Positions 25,401 through 35,508 of a DNA stretch of 64,000 bases are shown here, one piece after another. The translations under genes were made by a program, and so were the position numbers. A model generated the notes under the pieces. That model was not told the origin of the DNA. It searched no databases and saw nothing but the letters and a program-made list of their open reading frames with translations. Each line of letters begins with the position of its first letter. The first letter of the stretch is position 1. Source of the DNA: Acanthosoma haemorrhoidale. Its lineage: Eukaryota > Arthropoda > Insecta > Hemiptera > Acanthosomatidae. The stretch spans positions 45,397,754 through 45,461,753 of the forward strand of contig OV884011.1 in assembly GCA_930367205.1 (NCBI GenBank), given 5' to 3'.

Positions 25401-28230
25401 AGAACTTACGGTCATCCCGTAATGAATCTTCTTTGCTTAACACCCGCAGTGAGTGCACACCACAGGTAGGGAGCCCTCACATTAAATATTGGAAAGGTCC
25501 TGGGTTCGAGTCTTTTGTTGATTATTGATAATTATTTATAATACCAAAAAAAAATCAAGGAAACCATAAAAACGCCACACATCCTCGAATCAACTATTTA
25601 TTAATAAGTAAAACGTCTTTAAAACATATAACATAGATGTTACGAGTTTAGTTCCAGGCAACGTGTCAAATCCATTATGTCCAGCAGTTCTTTTTTTTTT
25701 TTTAATCCCACTGTATTAGGGTGTTTTCACGCAATACGGTTTTGACCGCACGGCTAGGGGCACGTTTATTTGAGAATGGAATATACACATACCTCCGGTG
25801 ACGTGCGGACATTTTGCGGCTCTGTTTGTAATAATTTTCAGTCATGAATACGTCCAGAAAGGGGTGTACCAAATATCGTCTATTTTGTTTTAAAATATTG
25901 TTTAATGAAATGCTACGGCCCGCAGCGGCACTGTGTTTTGTAGGTGTTTTGCTCACCTAGTTTACAATGTGTGCACTACCAATCACAAATAATAAATAAC
26001 AAAATAAATAAAGAAACCCTTACAGTGCGAAAAAGTTATGAGAGTCAACTGTGCCAATATTCAACCTTCTCATCTACGTTGTAGTACACTATACTATATA
26101 TTTTAATTCAAACCATATATTGCAAATTTGCACCTGTTTCCCTTCGGTGAGAGCCATCAAAACTTGCACAGGAACAAGCTAATGTTGATTTCACAACGCT
26201 CTCGAGTGGCCCATAGATAAGAAGGGATGATTAATGCGATCTGTATCATTCAATAACCGTCATGGAGCGGACGACAATGCCGAAATGCTCGACAATGCTC
26301 AGAGCCATGTAACCGGTTACCTGAGCCTCGGCGGCGTGAATGGGCGAGAGAGACCCCCCTGCCCGTGTCCAATCTTCCACTCCAGTATCGGCGCAGATGT
26401 GAGCTATGCGGAGGAGGAGGAAATTTGTCTGTTTGGCCGGAGAGTCTGTGAGGACTGAGGATGGATGGTCCAGGTGGATGTCATTTCACGCCGTATTAGC
26501 GGATATTAGCGCCTTGAGGCTCCCGGCCTCTTGAGTTGTATCCATTGTCAAATATCTACTTACCATCCATCCAGAACACCTTTCCTCCAGAACTCCTTCT
26601 GGCTTTGTGGACCCTATACCTGCCTGAGTCGGTAGCCCATTCATACGGCTCAAAATGAGATCCCGTTCTGACAAATCATATTTGAACTATAAAATATTGC
26701 CTGTTTGAAGCTGCCTGAAGAAAATACTCATAAAATTGGAATGTACAAGATATTTATAGGTTTTGGGGACAAGGTTATCTATGTTATATTGAAGTTGAGA
26801 TTAGATCCATAACATTCATAACTTCTTAACGTTAAGAAAAGGAGATGTTCTACACTTATCCAGTTATTGTTAATTGATCTGAAATTTTAATATGCTAAAA
26901 CAATTCGAAATATGCTGATCAGGCTTGCTTCACAAACTTTTATGATTTTCCAAATCATCAAAGTCCTGAAACTACTTAAGATTTAAATGCAACTGATTCT
27001 CATAAAATCAAAAACCAAGGGACCACAGAAATATTAAGAGTTTGATTTATCAGGTCGTACGAGTTCCAACCTGACAAAAAAAAAATCAAATTAATAAAAC
27101 TTTATACTATGTATTAGATAATATGTAATAGGTGATATAATAGGGGATTGTATTATTTATTATAGAAATGTAAAGAAACTGCGTTGCAAGGATGTAAAGA
27201 GCTCGGAGAAATTGACAGTTAACAACAAAATTTAGAATTATAGAGTGCCCTCTATTCCCTCATTAATAACAAGTTACCGGCCGAGGATTTCGAATTATTA
27301 AGAAATTCGAATTATCAAGGGCCGACTGTACTTGAAATTTAACCATTTTTAAGCAAAGCTTAGAGACGATAATGCGATAAGGGTCTCCAAAGATATTTTT
27401 TTAAAATAACGATCTGAGAGCAGGAAAGGGAAATCTCGCAATTAATACGATATGAAGGGAGGGATATATGGATTAAGCACAATCTCGATAATCCCAAACG
27501 TATGGGGACGCACCATTCCCTGATTGAATCTGCTGCATTTGATCGGATTGAAATGAAGCGTTTTGCACTGCGGTGTTCATATTTGACATTCGATCCACTC
27601 TTTTTTAATGTAGCCATGGTAAGTCATATGGTAAGTAATATTTCATTTGCACTCATTTTGGCCTATGTAGCAGTTAACTACTAAGTAGCTGGTATATAGG
27701 ACATTATAAGGCGTATTTTGAACTTAATGGTCTGTCAAAATTTATTCAAATGAACAGTTGTATATACAACACAACCAATCATCGACGCCAAGTCAAATGC
27801 GCATTTCTTAGCTGATATTTGAAAATAATTTTAGGCTGTCATCACAATTTTACACCATGTATAAGATTTATAAAATAAATAAAAGACAAAAAAAAATTAA
27901 TTATTAATAATTGAATAAATAAATCTGAAATCTAACATCATTCTTCATCAGCCAAAGCCAATATCCAAACAAATAAATTCGCACACATATATATTGACAT
28001 ATTGTGTCCATATATGTTGTGACATATCGTGTCATAAGTCTCCATAGTTAATACTCAGTTAAATCATTCTACACATTAGAAGCTGGTTTCGACAGATTCG
28101 AAGTCGTTTGGAAAAGCTCTTCAATAACTCCTAAGGTATCGTTTGGATCTTCCCTAGAGCTTTCGCAATGTTCACTTCCCATAATTCCCGCTAAGATGTC
28201 GCATCAGGTAATTTCTATTCCACTAAGTAC
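25401..28230. other. Noncoding stretch before the nested LINE/hAT
   Basis: Open frames at 25702, 26234 and 27360 (74-85 codons) lack motifs. One inverted copy of the dispersed repeat family lies at 26872-26919. Confidence 0.4.
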
Positions 28231-28244
28231 AGTAATGTGAAGAC

Positions 28245-28532
28245 GTGGTGCTCACGTGCCACGCACTGGAGCCGGCAAGAGCGCGACTGTTAACGAAGAT
28301 AGGGACCTATACCTTGGGAGAGGAGGACCTACCGGAGCTGGTAAGCAGCGAAAGTAATTACACCGCCTTCCGCGAGTTTGTAGGGCATTGGGTGGATCTG
28401 CAAGGGCCCGGACACTTTACTATTTCCCGGGGCAATCTGGTGGGCGGGGGGCTTCTTCCACATCGAGACCCTGCAGGCGAAGCCAGCGTTGTACCGCCGG
28501 ATGGGGAGAGAGTCACTGTGAGCTTAGAGTAG
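28245..28532 (+). pseudogene. LINE ORF2 C-terminal fragment
   Basis: The frame starts abruptly at the target duplication without its own ATG and reads VVLTCHALEPARARLL, then GEEDLPELVSSESNYTAFREFV, ending at TAG (28530-28532). The pattern (a Cys near the C-P-A-L-type motif, then Ala/Arg-rich and acidic segments) matches the extreme C-terminus of R1/I-group LINE ORF2 proteins after the reverse transcriptase. It is non-functional because everything upstream is missing. Confidence 0.7.
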
Positions 28533-28698
28533 GGTCTAGAGCGTATGTGGGCAACAGCCGGCCCGCTGTAAGATTTGATCCGGCCCGCGAGACATTTTGA
28601 AAAACCCAATTTAAAAAAAAAAAATACACTACTTACTCATACTCATGGAATCAAGTGAGCGAGCAAGCCGAGTGGCGGTGATCATCAAAGAGTGAGGA

Positions 28699-28734
28699 GG
28701 CAAACATCAAAGTTCAAAGCCATTGATGTTTGCC
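28699..28734 (+). repeat. Perfect 12-bp inverted repeat upstream of the hAT promoter
   Basis: GGCAAACATCAA (28699-28710) and its exact complement (28723-28734) are separated by 12 bp. A second pair, GTGGCGG/CCGCCAC (28672-28678 and 28733-28739), overlaps the right arm. It could be a subterminal transposase-binding structure or simply a hairpin; no function is shown. Confidence 0.6.
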
Positions 28735-28821
28735 GCCACACTGGCGGCGCAACAAAGGATTATTGCTTCGCAATTGTATTGTTCTACACTAGACGATTCT
28801 AGATCATTCCTTCATTTTGCC

Positions 28822-28857
28822 TATATAAGCGGGTGGATGGCCGGAACTTAGTTCAGT
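28822..28857 (+). promoter_or_regulatory. TATA box plus insect initiator for the hAT transposase
   Basis: TATATAA at 28822-28828 is followed 31 bp later by TCAGT (28853-28857), the arthropod initiator consensus. The spacing is that of a focused RNA polymerase II core promoter. The predicted transcript start at about 28855 lies 110 bp upstream of the transposase ATG and inside the element, so the hAT carries its own promoter. Confidence 0.75.
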
Positions 28858-28964
28858 CCTATTCGAGCTACCGTGGTGATAAGTTTGCTTTGTGACTTTG
28901 TGTGCATCTTGAGTGCTTACTAATTATACCTATTTTCTTATTAAGTTTATCGAACGATAAGTAA

Positions 28965-30770
28965 ATGAAAATGATGTCTGGTGGAAGGAAACGAAAAGTA
29001 GATGCAGAGGGTCGCCAGTTTCAAGAAAAATGGACTGAAGAATTCTTCTTTATCTTGCACAATGGTAAGCCTATTTGTTTGATGTGTAATGAATCCATTT
29101 CGGTGATGAAAGAATTCAATATAAAGAGGCATTACTCAACTAAGCATCCTACGCTGCTCTCACTGACAGGACAAATAAGAAAAGACAAAATCCAGAAACT
29201 TACCGCAAATTTGGAAAAACAGCAGCAAATATTTCATAGACAAAGAACACAACTTGATAATGTTGTGAAAGCTAGTTTTATAGTTAGTTCAAAATTGGCA
29301 AAGTCATTGAAACCATTTGCCGAAGGAGAATTTATCAAGGAGTGTATGTCAGAAGTTTGCAGTGTTTTGTGTCCTGAAAAGAAAAATGAATTTGAAAAAA
29401 TTAGTTTGTCAAGACGAACCGTTGTACGACGTATAGAAATGATGGCTAATGATATAAAAACAACATTGACTGGCCGTATGACTGGTATTGAATCATTTTC
29501 CATAGCATTAGACGAGAGCACCGATTTGTCTGACATAGCTCAACTGGCTATATTTATTCGAGGTGTTGATAAAGAATTCACTATTACTGAGGAATTGCTT
29601 GCTTTACAGCCGCTAAAAGGAACCACTACAGGAGAGGACATTTTTAATGAAGTTCAAAAGGTATTCACAAGTTTTGGCTTGCCATGGTCGAAATTAGTTG
29701 GAGTATGCACAGATGGTGCACCTTCTATGGTCGGCTTACGTAAAGGTTTCATCGGAATTTTGAATGAAAAAGCAACTGAATTAAATGTGCAAAAAGATGG
29801 TTTGATAGTCCTTCATTGCATTATCCACCAACAGAACTTGTGTTCTAAGTCCATTCGACTCCAGAATGTTATGAATGTGGTTGTAAAAACCATCAATTTT
29901 ATTCGATCCCGAGGGCTTAACCATCGTCAGTTCAAGGCGTTTTTGGATGAAATATCAGCCGAGTATGACGACGTAACATATTATTGTGAAGTCAGATGGC
30001 TAAGCAAAGGGAAAATGCTGAAACGGTTTTACGAGCTTAGAAATGAGATAGCAGAATTTATGCAAATAAAAGATAAACCACTATCTGAATTGAGTGACGC
30101 AAAATGGATATGTGACTTAGCATTTCTTGTCGACCTTACAGGCCATTTGAATGATTTAAATTTGAAACTTCAAAAACAAGGACAGTTAGTAAATGATTTG
30201 TACAGCCATTTGAAAGCGTTTCAGAACAAAATCCGCTTGTGGGAGGCACATATGCTGTCTGGTAACAGTTACCATTTCACCACGCTCTCTGCGTATGAAA
30301 ATATTGCTTACGCTCAATATGCTGAAGAACTCAAGTTACTGTCGGAGCAATTTTCGATCAGATTTAGCGATTTCAAACACATGGAAGACTGTTTCAATTT
30401 ATTTGCTACTCCAACAAAAAGTAATGTACAAAATGCTCCAATACACTTGCAAATGGAGTTGATCGAGATTCAAGAAAACTCACTCCTAAAATCTAAATTT
30501 GAAGACGTGGAGTTGTGCGATTTCTACAAAAAATACCTCGAAGAAGACCATTTTCCGCAGCTTAGAAAATTTGCAAGAAGATTGATTTGTGCGTTTGGCA
30601 GTACTTATAAATGCGAACAGTTCTTTTCATTGATGAAAGTTAATAAATCAAAACATCGTACAAGGCTGACTGACGATAATTTGGAAAATTCTTTACGTCT
30701 TTGTACCAGTGGAATTAATCCAAACATCGATGAATTAGTTTCCCAAATTCAAGCTCAAGTGTCTCATTGA
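28965..30770 (+). CDS. hAT-family transposase (GTF2IRD2/ZBED-like type), 601 aa, intact
   Basis: This single uninterrupted frame would encode an enzyme for cut-and-paste transposition of its own element. An N-terminal BED-like zinc finger has C38, C41, H56 and H61. The RNase H-like catalytic core has the first Asp at D183 (ALDESTD) and the second at D250 (CTDGAP). Between the second Asp and the C-terminus are the conserved CEVRW motif (W345) and helical insertion region. The C-terminal dimerisation region carries the Glu motif at E551 (CEQFFSLMK) followed by NKSKHRTRLTDDNLENSLRL. The length is normal for the family. Similar sequences are often annotated as 'general transcription factor II-I repeat domain-containing protein 2-like'. 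The terminal repeats around it mark it as a transposase here. No stop or frameshift was found; host use cannot be excluded. Confidence 0.93.
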   Translation: MKMMSGGRKRKVDAEGRQFQEKWTEEFFFILHNGKPICLMCNESISVMKEFNIKRHYSTKHPTLLSLTGQIRKDKIQKLTANLEKQQQIFHRQRTQLDNVVKASFIVSSKLAKSLKPFAEGEFIKECMSEVCSVLCPEKKNEFEKISLSRRTVVRRIEMMANDIKTTLTGRMTGIESFSIALDESTDLSDIAQLAIFIRGVDKEFTITEELLALQPLKGTTTGEDIFNEVQKVFTSFGLPWSKLVGVCTDGAPSMVGLRKGFIGILNEKATELNVQKDGLIVLHCIIHQQNLCSKSIRLQNVMNVVVKTINFIRSRGLNHRQFKAFLDEISAEYDDVTYYCEVRWLSKGKMLKRFYELRNEIAEFMQIKDKPLSELSDAKWICDLAFLVDLTGHLNDLNLKLQKQGQLVNDLYSHLKAFQNKIRLWEAHMLSGNSYHFTTLSAYENIAYAQYAEELKLLSEQFSIRFSDFKHMEDCFNLFATPTKSNVQNAPIHLQMELIEIQENSLLKSKFEDVELCDFYKKYLEEDHFPQLRKFARRLICAFGSTYKCEQFFSLMKVNKSKHRTRLTDDNLENSLRLCTSGINPNIDELVSQIQAQVSH

Positions 30771-30873
30771 TTTCGGTGTCGCTATTTAACTTTCGTAGTT
30801 TGTAACAATTCTAAATTTAACGATTTAATTTAATGCTGTAGGTACCTATTTTTTCATTTCATTTTGTTATTTT

Positions 30874-30879
30874 AATAAA
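30874..30879 (+). terminator. Polyadenylation signal AATAAA of the hAT transposase
   Basis: AATAAA lies about 105 nt after the transposase stop codon and inside the right terminus. It is the only canonical signal between the stop and the end of the element. Confidence 0.6.
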
Positions 30880-31521
30880 TTGTGTTGTAATAACATTGTC
30901 GTATTATTTCATGGCTGACTGATATCTATCGCTAAAAATTATGAACACTACTTTAAAATGCACTACTTTTAAACGCGGCCCGCGAACGTATTTGCACACT
31001 AAAGTTTGGCCCATAACATGTCAAAGGTTGCCCATACCTGGTCTAGAGGATACACCCCCATGTATATATAGTAAGTAAGTTAGTTAGGGTAGATGTAAGG
31101 ATGTAAATATATTGTAAGTTATTATGTAGGAATTGTAAATATAGTATAAGTTAATAAGTAAGAAAAGTGTAAATAGAAATAATAGGCTTCCTTTAGTTTT
31201 CTTTTATGTATATAGTTTTGTTTTGTTGCTGTTTGTCCCAGAGTGGACCAGGACTGTTTCCTGACTATTTTCTCTCCTCTGTACGATAATTTTCTATTTC
31301 CTTGTAGTTCCGTTTAATTTTGTTTAACTTTAAGTTTTGTTTAATTTTGTACTTATAATGTGTTATGGAATGAAATAAAAAAAGAAAAACAGAATTCCCA
31401 AGGTGCGCTGACCGTTGCAAACACCCATTGCACGGAATACGCGCACCATAGTCGACGAGCAGACCCATGCTCCCGCTTCACGGGCCATGAGGATTCCCCG
31501 TGTGGGCGAAAGCCCAGGAAG

Positions 31522-31525
<4 letters not shown>

Positions 31526-31586
<61 letters not shown>
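31526..31586 (+). repeat. Poly(A) tract of 61 A, LINE 3' tail
   Basis: An uninterrupted homopolymer directly precedes the 3' target duplication. The true length may differ because such runs are hard to sequence. Confidence 0.9.
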
Positions 31587-31590
<4 letters not shown>

Positions 31591-31930
31591 TGTGAAGACA
31601 GTTCAAAGACACCACAGGACTACAAGAAAACAATTTTTATATTGGTGCCTAGAATTTTAGAACTGATTTTTAGCTATATTTGGGGCCCTTAATCTAAATA
31701 TGAAATCAGCTTTTCTCTATCTGATCTACTTTTTTAGATAAAAGTTTTTTTAATGTGCGGTTTTATACGAAATGTGCAGTTCTAACTCCATTTAGTGGAG
31801 TTCTAAATAAAATATACAAGGATTGGTTCCTGTATTCTTCTTCTCTCAAGAAGACAATCTCGTATTTTGTTACGAAACTCCTGGTAATAATGGGTCTTCC
31901 TTACTATACTCGAGATGATCGGTGCCAATT

Positions 31931-32994
31931 TAATAATAATAATAAATAGCAAGGCTCGAGACTACTAATGGATGGATCAATTATCTGTACAGTAAGGAAT
32001 GCGTAGCCATAACAACTCTTTGCTGTACAACTACCCACTTTCCGTATGTAATGAAAGGTATTGCAAACGGGAATAGGAAAGGTGGTTTGAGAGCTGCTGG
32101 AATGCCGTTATTATTCTTCCACTTCAAAAGGGAGGCAATTCTCCCAGAGCTCTCCAGCCACCCTGCCCAGACCCTTTGAAGATCCGGGGCCCTAACATGA
32201 AGGGCAATGTATCTATCTTTCTATGTATATATATATATATATATATATCTGACGATGGGATCGTCTTAGCCGAAGAAGACAACGACAATGGCGAAGAGAC
32301 CTTCTGCCAGACTGAACACTGAACTTGCACAGCGGAGATCTGTCTGATCTGATGTGAGATTGCAGTCTGCGGAGCCACTTACAGATCTACCCACCACTTA
32401 GACTTCTACCCTCTGCTGTTTCTTGTCTTCGATTGAAATTAATTCAGCTGGAAAATTTCCAGCGAGTCTCGAGTGTCTCCAGCAACAAAACTAGGAATGT
32501 TTGTTCATTTCCGAGCAACAGCGTTCTACAAGGATTAGTCATACGTCTCGTTTTAATGACTTTACAGTTTTCGAATAAATTTGCATTCATGGAGTAATAA
32601 AACAGCCGTAACCATTATTTGTAGGATTTTTCAGAAAGGAAAACAACTACTCGGTATTTTTTATGAAAAATATGAAATTTACTATAATACACTACTTTGC
32701 TTACTGAAAATAGCCTGTATTTAATCTAACATATGTTTTAGTGCCGAAGTATTCTGATTCCGAGCTGATTTCGTATGAATTTGAAGCCCTGAATTCAAAT
32801 ATGACATTAATTTGGGCTAAAAGCTCAAATTTCTAAGATATGACATTTTAGTGAAATATACACTATTTTAAGTTAAATTTATGGATCAAATAAAAATACT
32901 AAACACGGGTTGTTATGGCTACGCATTCCTTACTGTACAGATAATTGATCCATCCATTAGTAGTCTCGAGCCTTGTTATTTATTATTATTATTA
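31931..32994. repeat. 86-bp inverted repeat (85/86 identical) enclosing 892 bp
   Basis: The left arm 31931-32016 and right arm 32909-32994 are reverse complements with one mismatch. Each arm has an (AAT)n/(TTA)n tract at its outer edge. The interior has no long reading frame and contains a (TA)n tract at about 32224-32247. No target duplication is evident. It may be a fold-back DNA element or two head-to-head copies of a retroelement end with (TAA)n-type tails. Confidence 0.85.
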
Positions 32995-33279
32995 AAAGAT
33001 ATTTTCCGATGACCAACTTTCATTCCGGCACGGGATCGTCTTTTTTTCTTTTTTTTTTTAAACCTTTTTATCATATATAGTGTACAAAAAATTATTGGAT
33101 TGGAATTAGCTCCTCGTACTGCATTCGCAGATGCATTCGAAGGAGTGTATAAATATGATATATTTCAATTTGTAGTAAAGAAGTCAAAAACACATCTACA
33201 ACACTAGGTGATGAGGCTCACCTTCTGCTTATAACCGAGAAAACACTAAAAAACTAAAACCTATACCTAGAACCTAAGA

Positions 33280-33450
33280 CTAAAGCGTTCCAGCCGCGAC
33301 AGCGTCCTGCCATCGATGGGGGAACGGAGCGGGGGTTATAGTGTTAAACACCGGTTTTGTTAAGTATTGCAAGGAGTCGAAAAATTTGATATGTCTACGT
33401 TGGATGAATTCATCCACCGTAGGCAGCTCAAAGATCTCATGAAGTGCGTA
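33280..33450 (-). pseudogene. LINE ORF2 extreme C-terminus, same family as 54.9-55.7 kb
   Basis: The minus strand reads ELPTVDEFIQRRHIKFFD, then a segment ending FPHRWQDAVAAGTL and a TAG at 33282-33280. It aligns residue for residue with GEFIRRRHIKFFDSLQHL and HRWQQSVGE of the other copy. Upstream coding sequence is lost. Confidence 0.75.
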
Positions 33451-34165
33451 AGTCATTGTCTATCGAGCCTTAGTCAGTTAGTCGGAGATGGTGTCATTAT
33501 TAAAGGTTCTATGATAACTATAGGTCACCATCGTTTAACTTTTACCTCCATACCGTCCTGAGGCCATCTCTCTCTCAACTCATTCTCTGAGTATGGCCAA
33601 ACCAACTTATCTGGGGACCTTTTATAGTGCCTAGCGGTAGTTTACGAATACTGTGCAGTTGTAGTTTGGTCGGGTACCCTTCCTGATATTGCTTGCAGCT
33701 CTGTGTAAAAATTGCATTTCTAGTTATTTAAGCTACCATCTTGTTGGGGAGACACATATCCGTAGGTCAGTAATTAGTTCTAAATTTTTATTTTGTTGGT
33801 AATGTCACTTTTTGACAGGAACCTGATGGTAGCATAAAACGTTTGCTCATTACAGGCATTCTTCCACCTACTTCCTCTTCTAGCGTAACTTGGAACTCTA
33901 CATACAACGTATTAATTATATTAGTATTCTCTCCAGGGACAACTGCGAATTATTATTTGTATCTCTTTTTTCCAACATTCGACTGTAAACCCTCTCTTTT
34001 CATTTGAGTCTCTTAAGATAACTACATCGTCTGCATACGCAAGACTCTTTATTTGAACTGGTTAGTGCTATTATAAGATTATTATTATTAAATTTAAAGT
34101 ATATCGATTGGCAAACAATCCCGGGTAACTTTGAATAGACTATTTATTAAAAGATATTCACTCTC

Positions 34166-34285
34166 GTCAGAGTTGTCCGAGTTTTTACGTGTATACCACC
34201 TACATGATCATTATGTCTCCGGTTCGAATTCTGCTCTGTCAATATGTTTTTTTCTTTGGCTAATAATAAACACTAAAACAATAAC
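34166..34285 (+). mobile_element. tRNA-derived SINE-like sequence
   Basis: TTGTCCGAGTTTTTACG resembles the A box of Leu/Ser-type tRNAs, and GGTTCGAATTC (34211-34221) is a B box. The downstream TTTCTTTGGCTAATAATAAA is shared with the SINE-like element at 25.3 kb, which suggests one family with different tRNA heads or strong divergence. Confidence 0.4.
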
Positions 34286-35235
34286 CAAGTCAATTAAACG
34301 TTAGTGGCTACTTATAGAGAAAAAAAAATTAAAAGGAAGGACCAGGTACAGAGATGACTTGATAATCCAATATTTAGCCGGCAGAACCCATGATTTATCG
34401 TGAGTCTAAGGGCTATAAACATGGCCTCACTTACCTCAGCCCTGTGAAAAATGATAGCTTTAACCTTTAACGGAGTGTTGCAGCCCGTGGAGCAACGTGG
34501 AGCTCAATATCAGCCTCTCTCTCTCAGAAGATTGGGAGGAGAGAAAAAAATGCGGAAGGGGCGCGGAACGTAATTTCCATATCTCGTCAACACATTGTGG
34601 CTAAAAAAAGAGGAGGGAGGGCACGTAAGAAATTTTTCAGGAAAAAAAATCACCTAAAATATTTTGGTTGGGTGATAAATTATGGGAAGGGGTTGTAATT
34701 TCAGCAGGTAGTTGACAGAACAAAGATGTTTTCTTTTCAGTTTCACACCCTTAAGTGTCCTAGACAAAAAAGGTGGGGAAATTTGTACTAAGCACCTCGT
34801 AGCAGAAGTGAGGGTGCATGCCTTGGAAACAACGTAGAAAATGTTCACTTTCAGAAGATTCGGCTGCTTCGGTTAAGATGGGACCAGTCAGCTTACCAAA
34901 GGGCATCAGATGATCGGACTAAGAAAGGGGCGCATCTACACCCATTCAATTCCATATTAAAGATGAAATTCCAATAACGGTGGGTGTTATTTTTAAAAAA
35001 ATATGTAAAAAACAACTCATCACGTTACATAGGCACATAGTGGAAGGATTAAACACTAGTTTTTCCTTACTCCATTAGATACACCACTTTTTTTCTTAAA
35101 AAGCGCTTCATTTGATTGAACTATCATTATAAGAATATAAAAGCCGCCTTTGTTGAAATGAAATAAAACAAATTGAAACGCTAGTATAAAAAAAAAACCT
35201 ATTGGGATCAGTTAGCTATCAGAACTTATTTTTTT

Positions 35236-35508
35236 AGAACATCTATAATAATATAATATAATAAGTAAATATGGTATGAATGAGAGCATTTATCTTAACT
35301 ACTTATTGCCTTATAAAAGGCAGATTGTAATTATAGCACAATAAAGGAATATCTATATATATAAAGAACATCTATAATAATATAATATAATAAGTAAATA
35401 TGGTATGAATGAGAGCATTTATCTTAACTACTTATTGCCTTATAAAAGGCAGATTGTAATTATAGCACAATAAAGGAATATCTATATATATAAAGAACAT
35501 CTATAATA
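35236..35508 (+). repeat. Tandem duplication, 129-bp unit, 2.1 copies
   Basis: Unit 1 (35236-35364) and unit 2 (35365-35493) appear identical by eye, and a 15-bp start of a third copy follows to 35508. Each unit contains a small hairpin (GCCTTATAAAAGGC). The array is A/T-rich and noncoding. Confidence 0.9.

Larger units (their letters stand above)
28542..31040 (+). mobile_element. Complete autonomous hAT transposon (2499 bp) with 8-bp target duplication
   Basis: The element is bounded by perfect 8-bp direct repeats GTCTAGAG (28534-28541 and 31041-31048), the duplication length of hAT transposases. The termini are imperfect inverted repeats: the left end begins CGTATGTGGGCAAC and the right end, read inward, CAGGTATGGGCAAC. 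Subterminal copies of CGGCCCGCGA lie at 28581-28590 and 30976-30985, with a related copy near 28558. It carries one transposase gene, a promoter and a polyadenylation signal. It sits inside the 3' part of a LINE copy, so it inserted after that LINE. Confidence 0.93.
28245..31585 (+). mobile_element. 5'-truncated LINE (R1/I-group-like) with poly(A) tail, split by the hAT
   Basis: A 14-bp direct repeat AGTAATGTGAAGAC occurs at 28231-28244 and again at 31586-31599, directly after a run of 61 A (31526-31586, the last A shared). This is the target-site duplication and tail of target-primed reverse transcription. Inside are the end of an ORF2 reading frame (28245-28532) and a long 3' UTR interrupted by the hAT at 28534-31048. 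Without the hAT the insertion is about 834 bp, so it is strongly 5'-truncated. The clade call rests only on the C-terminal peptide and is tentative. Confidence 0.85.

Noticed and set aside
32224..32247. (TA)n tract, with others near 1435, 23600, 38912, 40208 and 48358
   Set aside because: Ordinary microsatellites in A/T-rich DNA; no further significance inferred.
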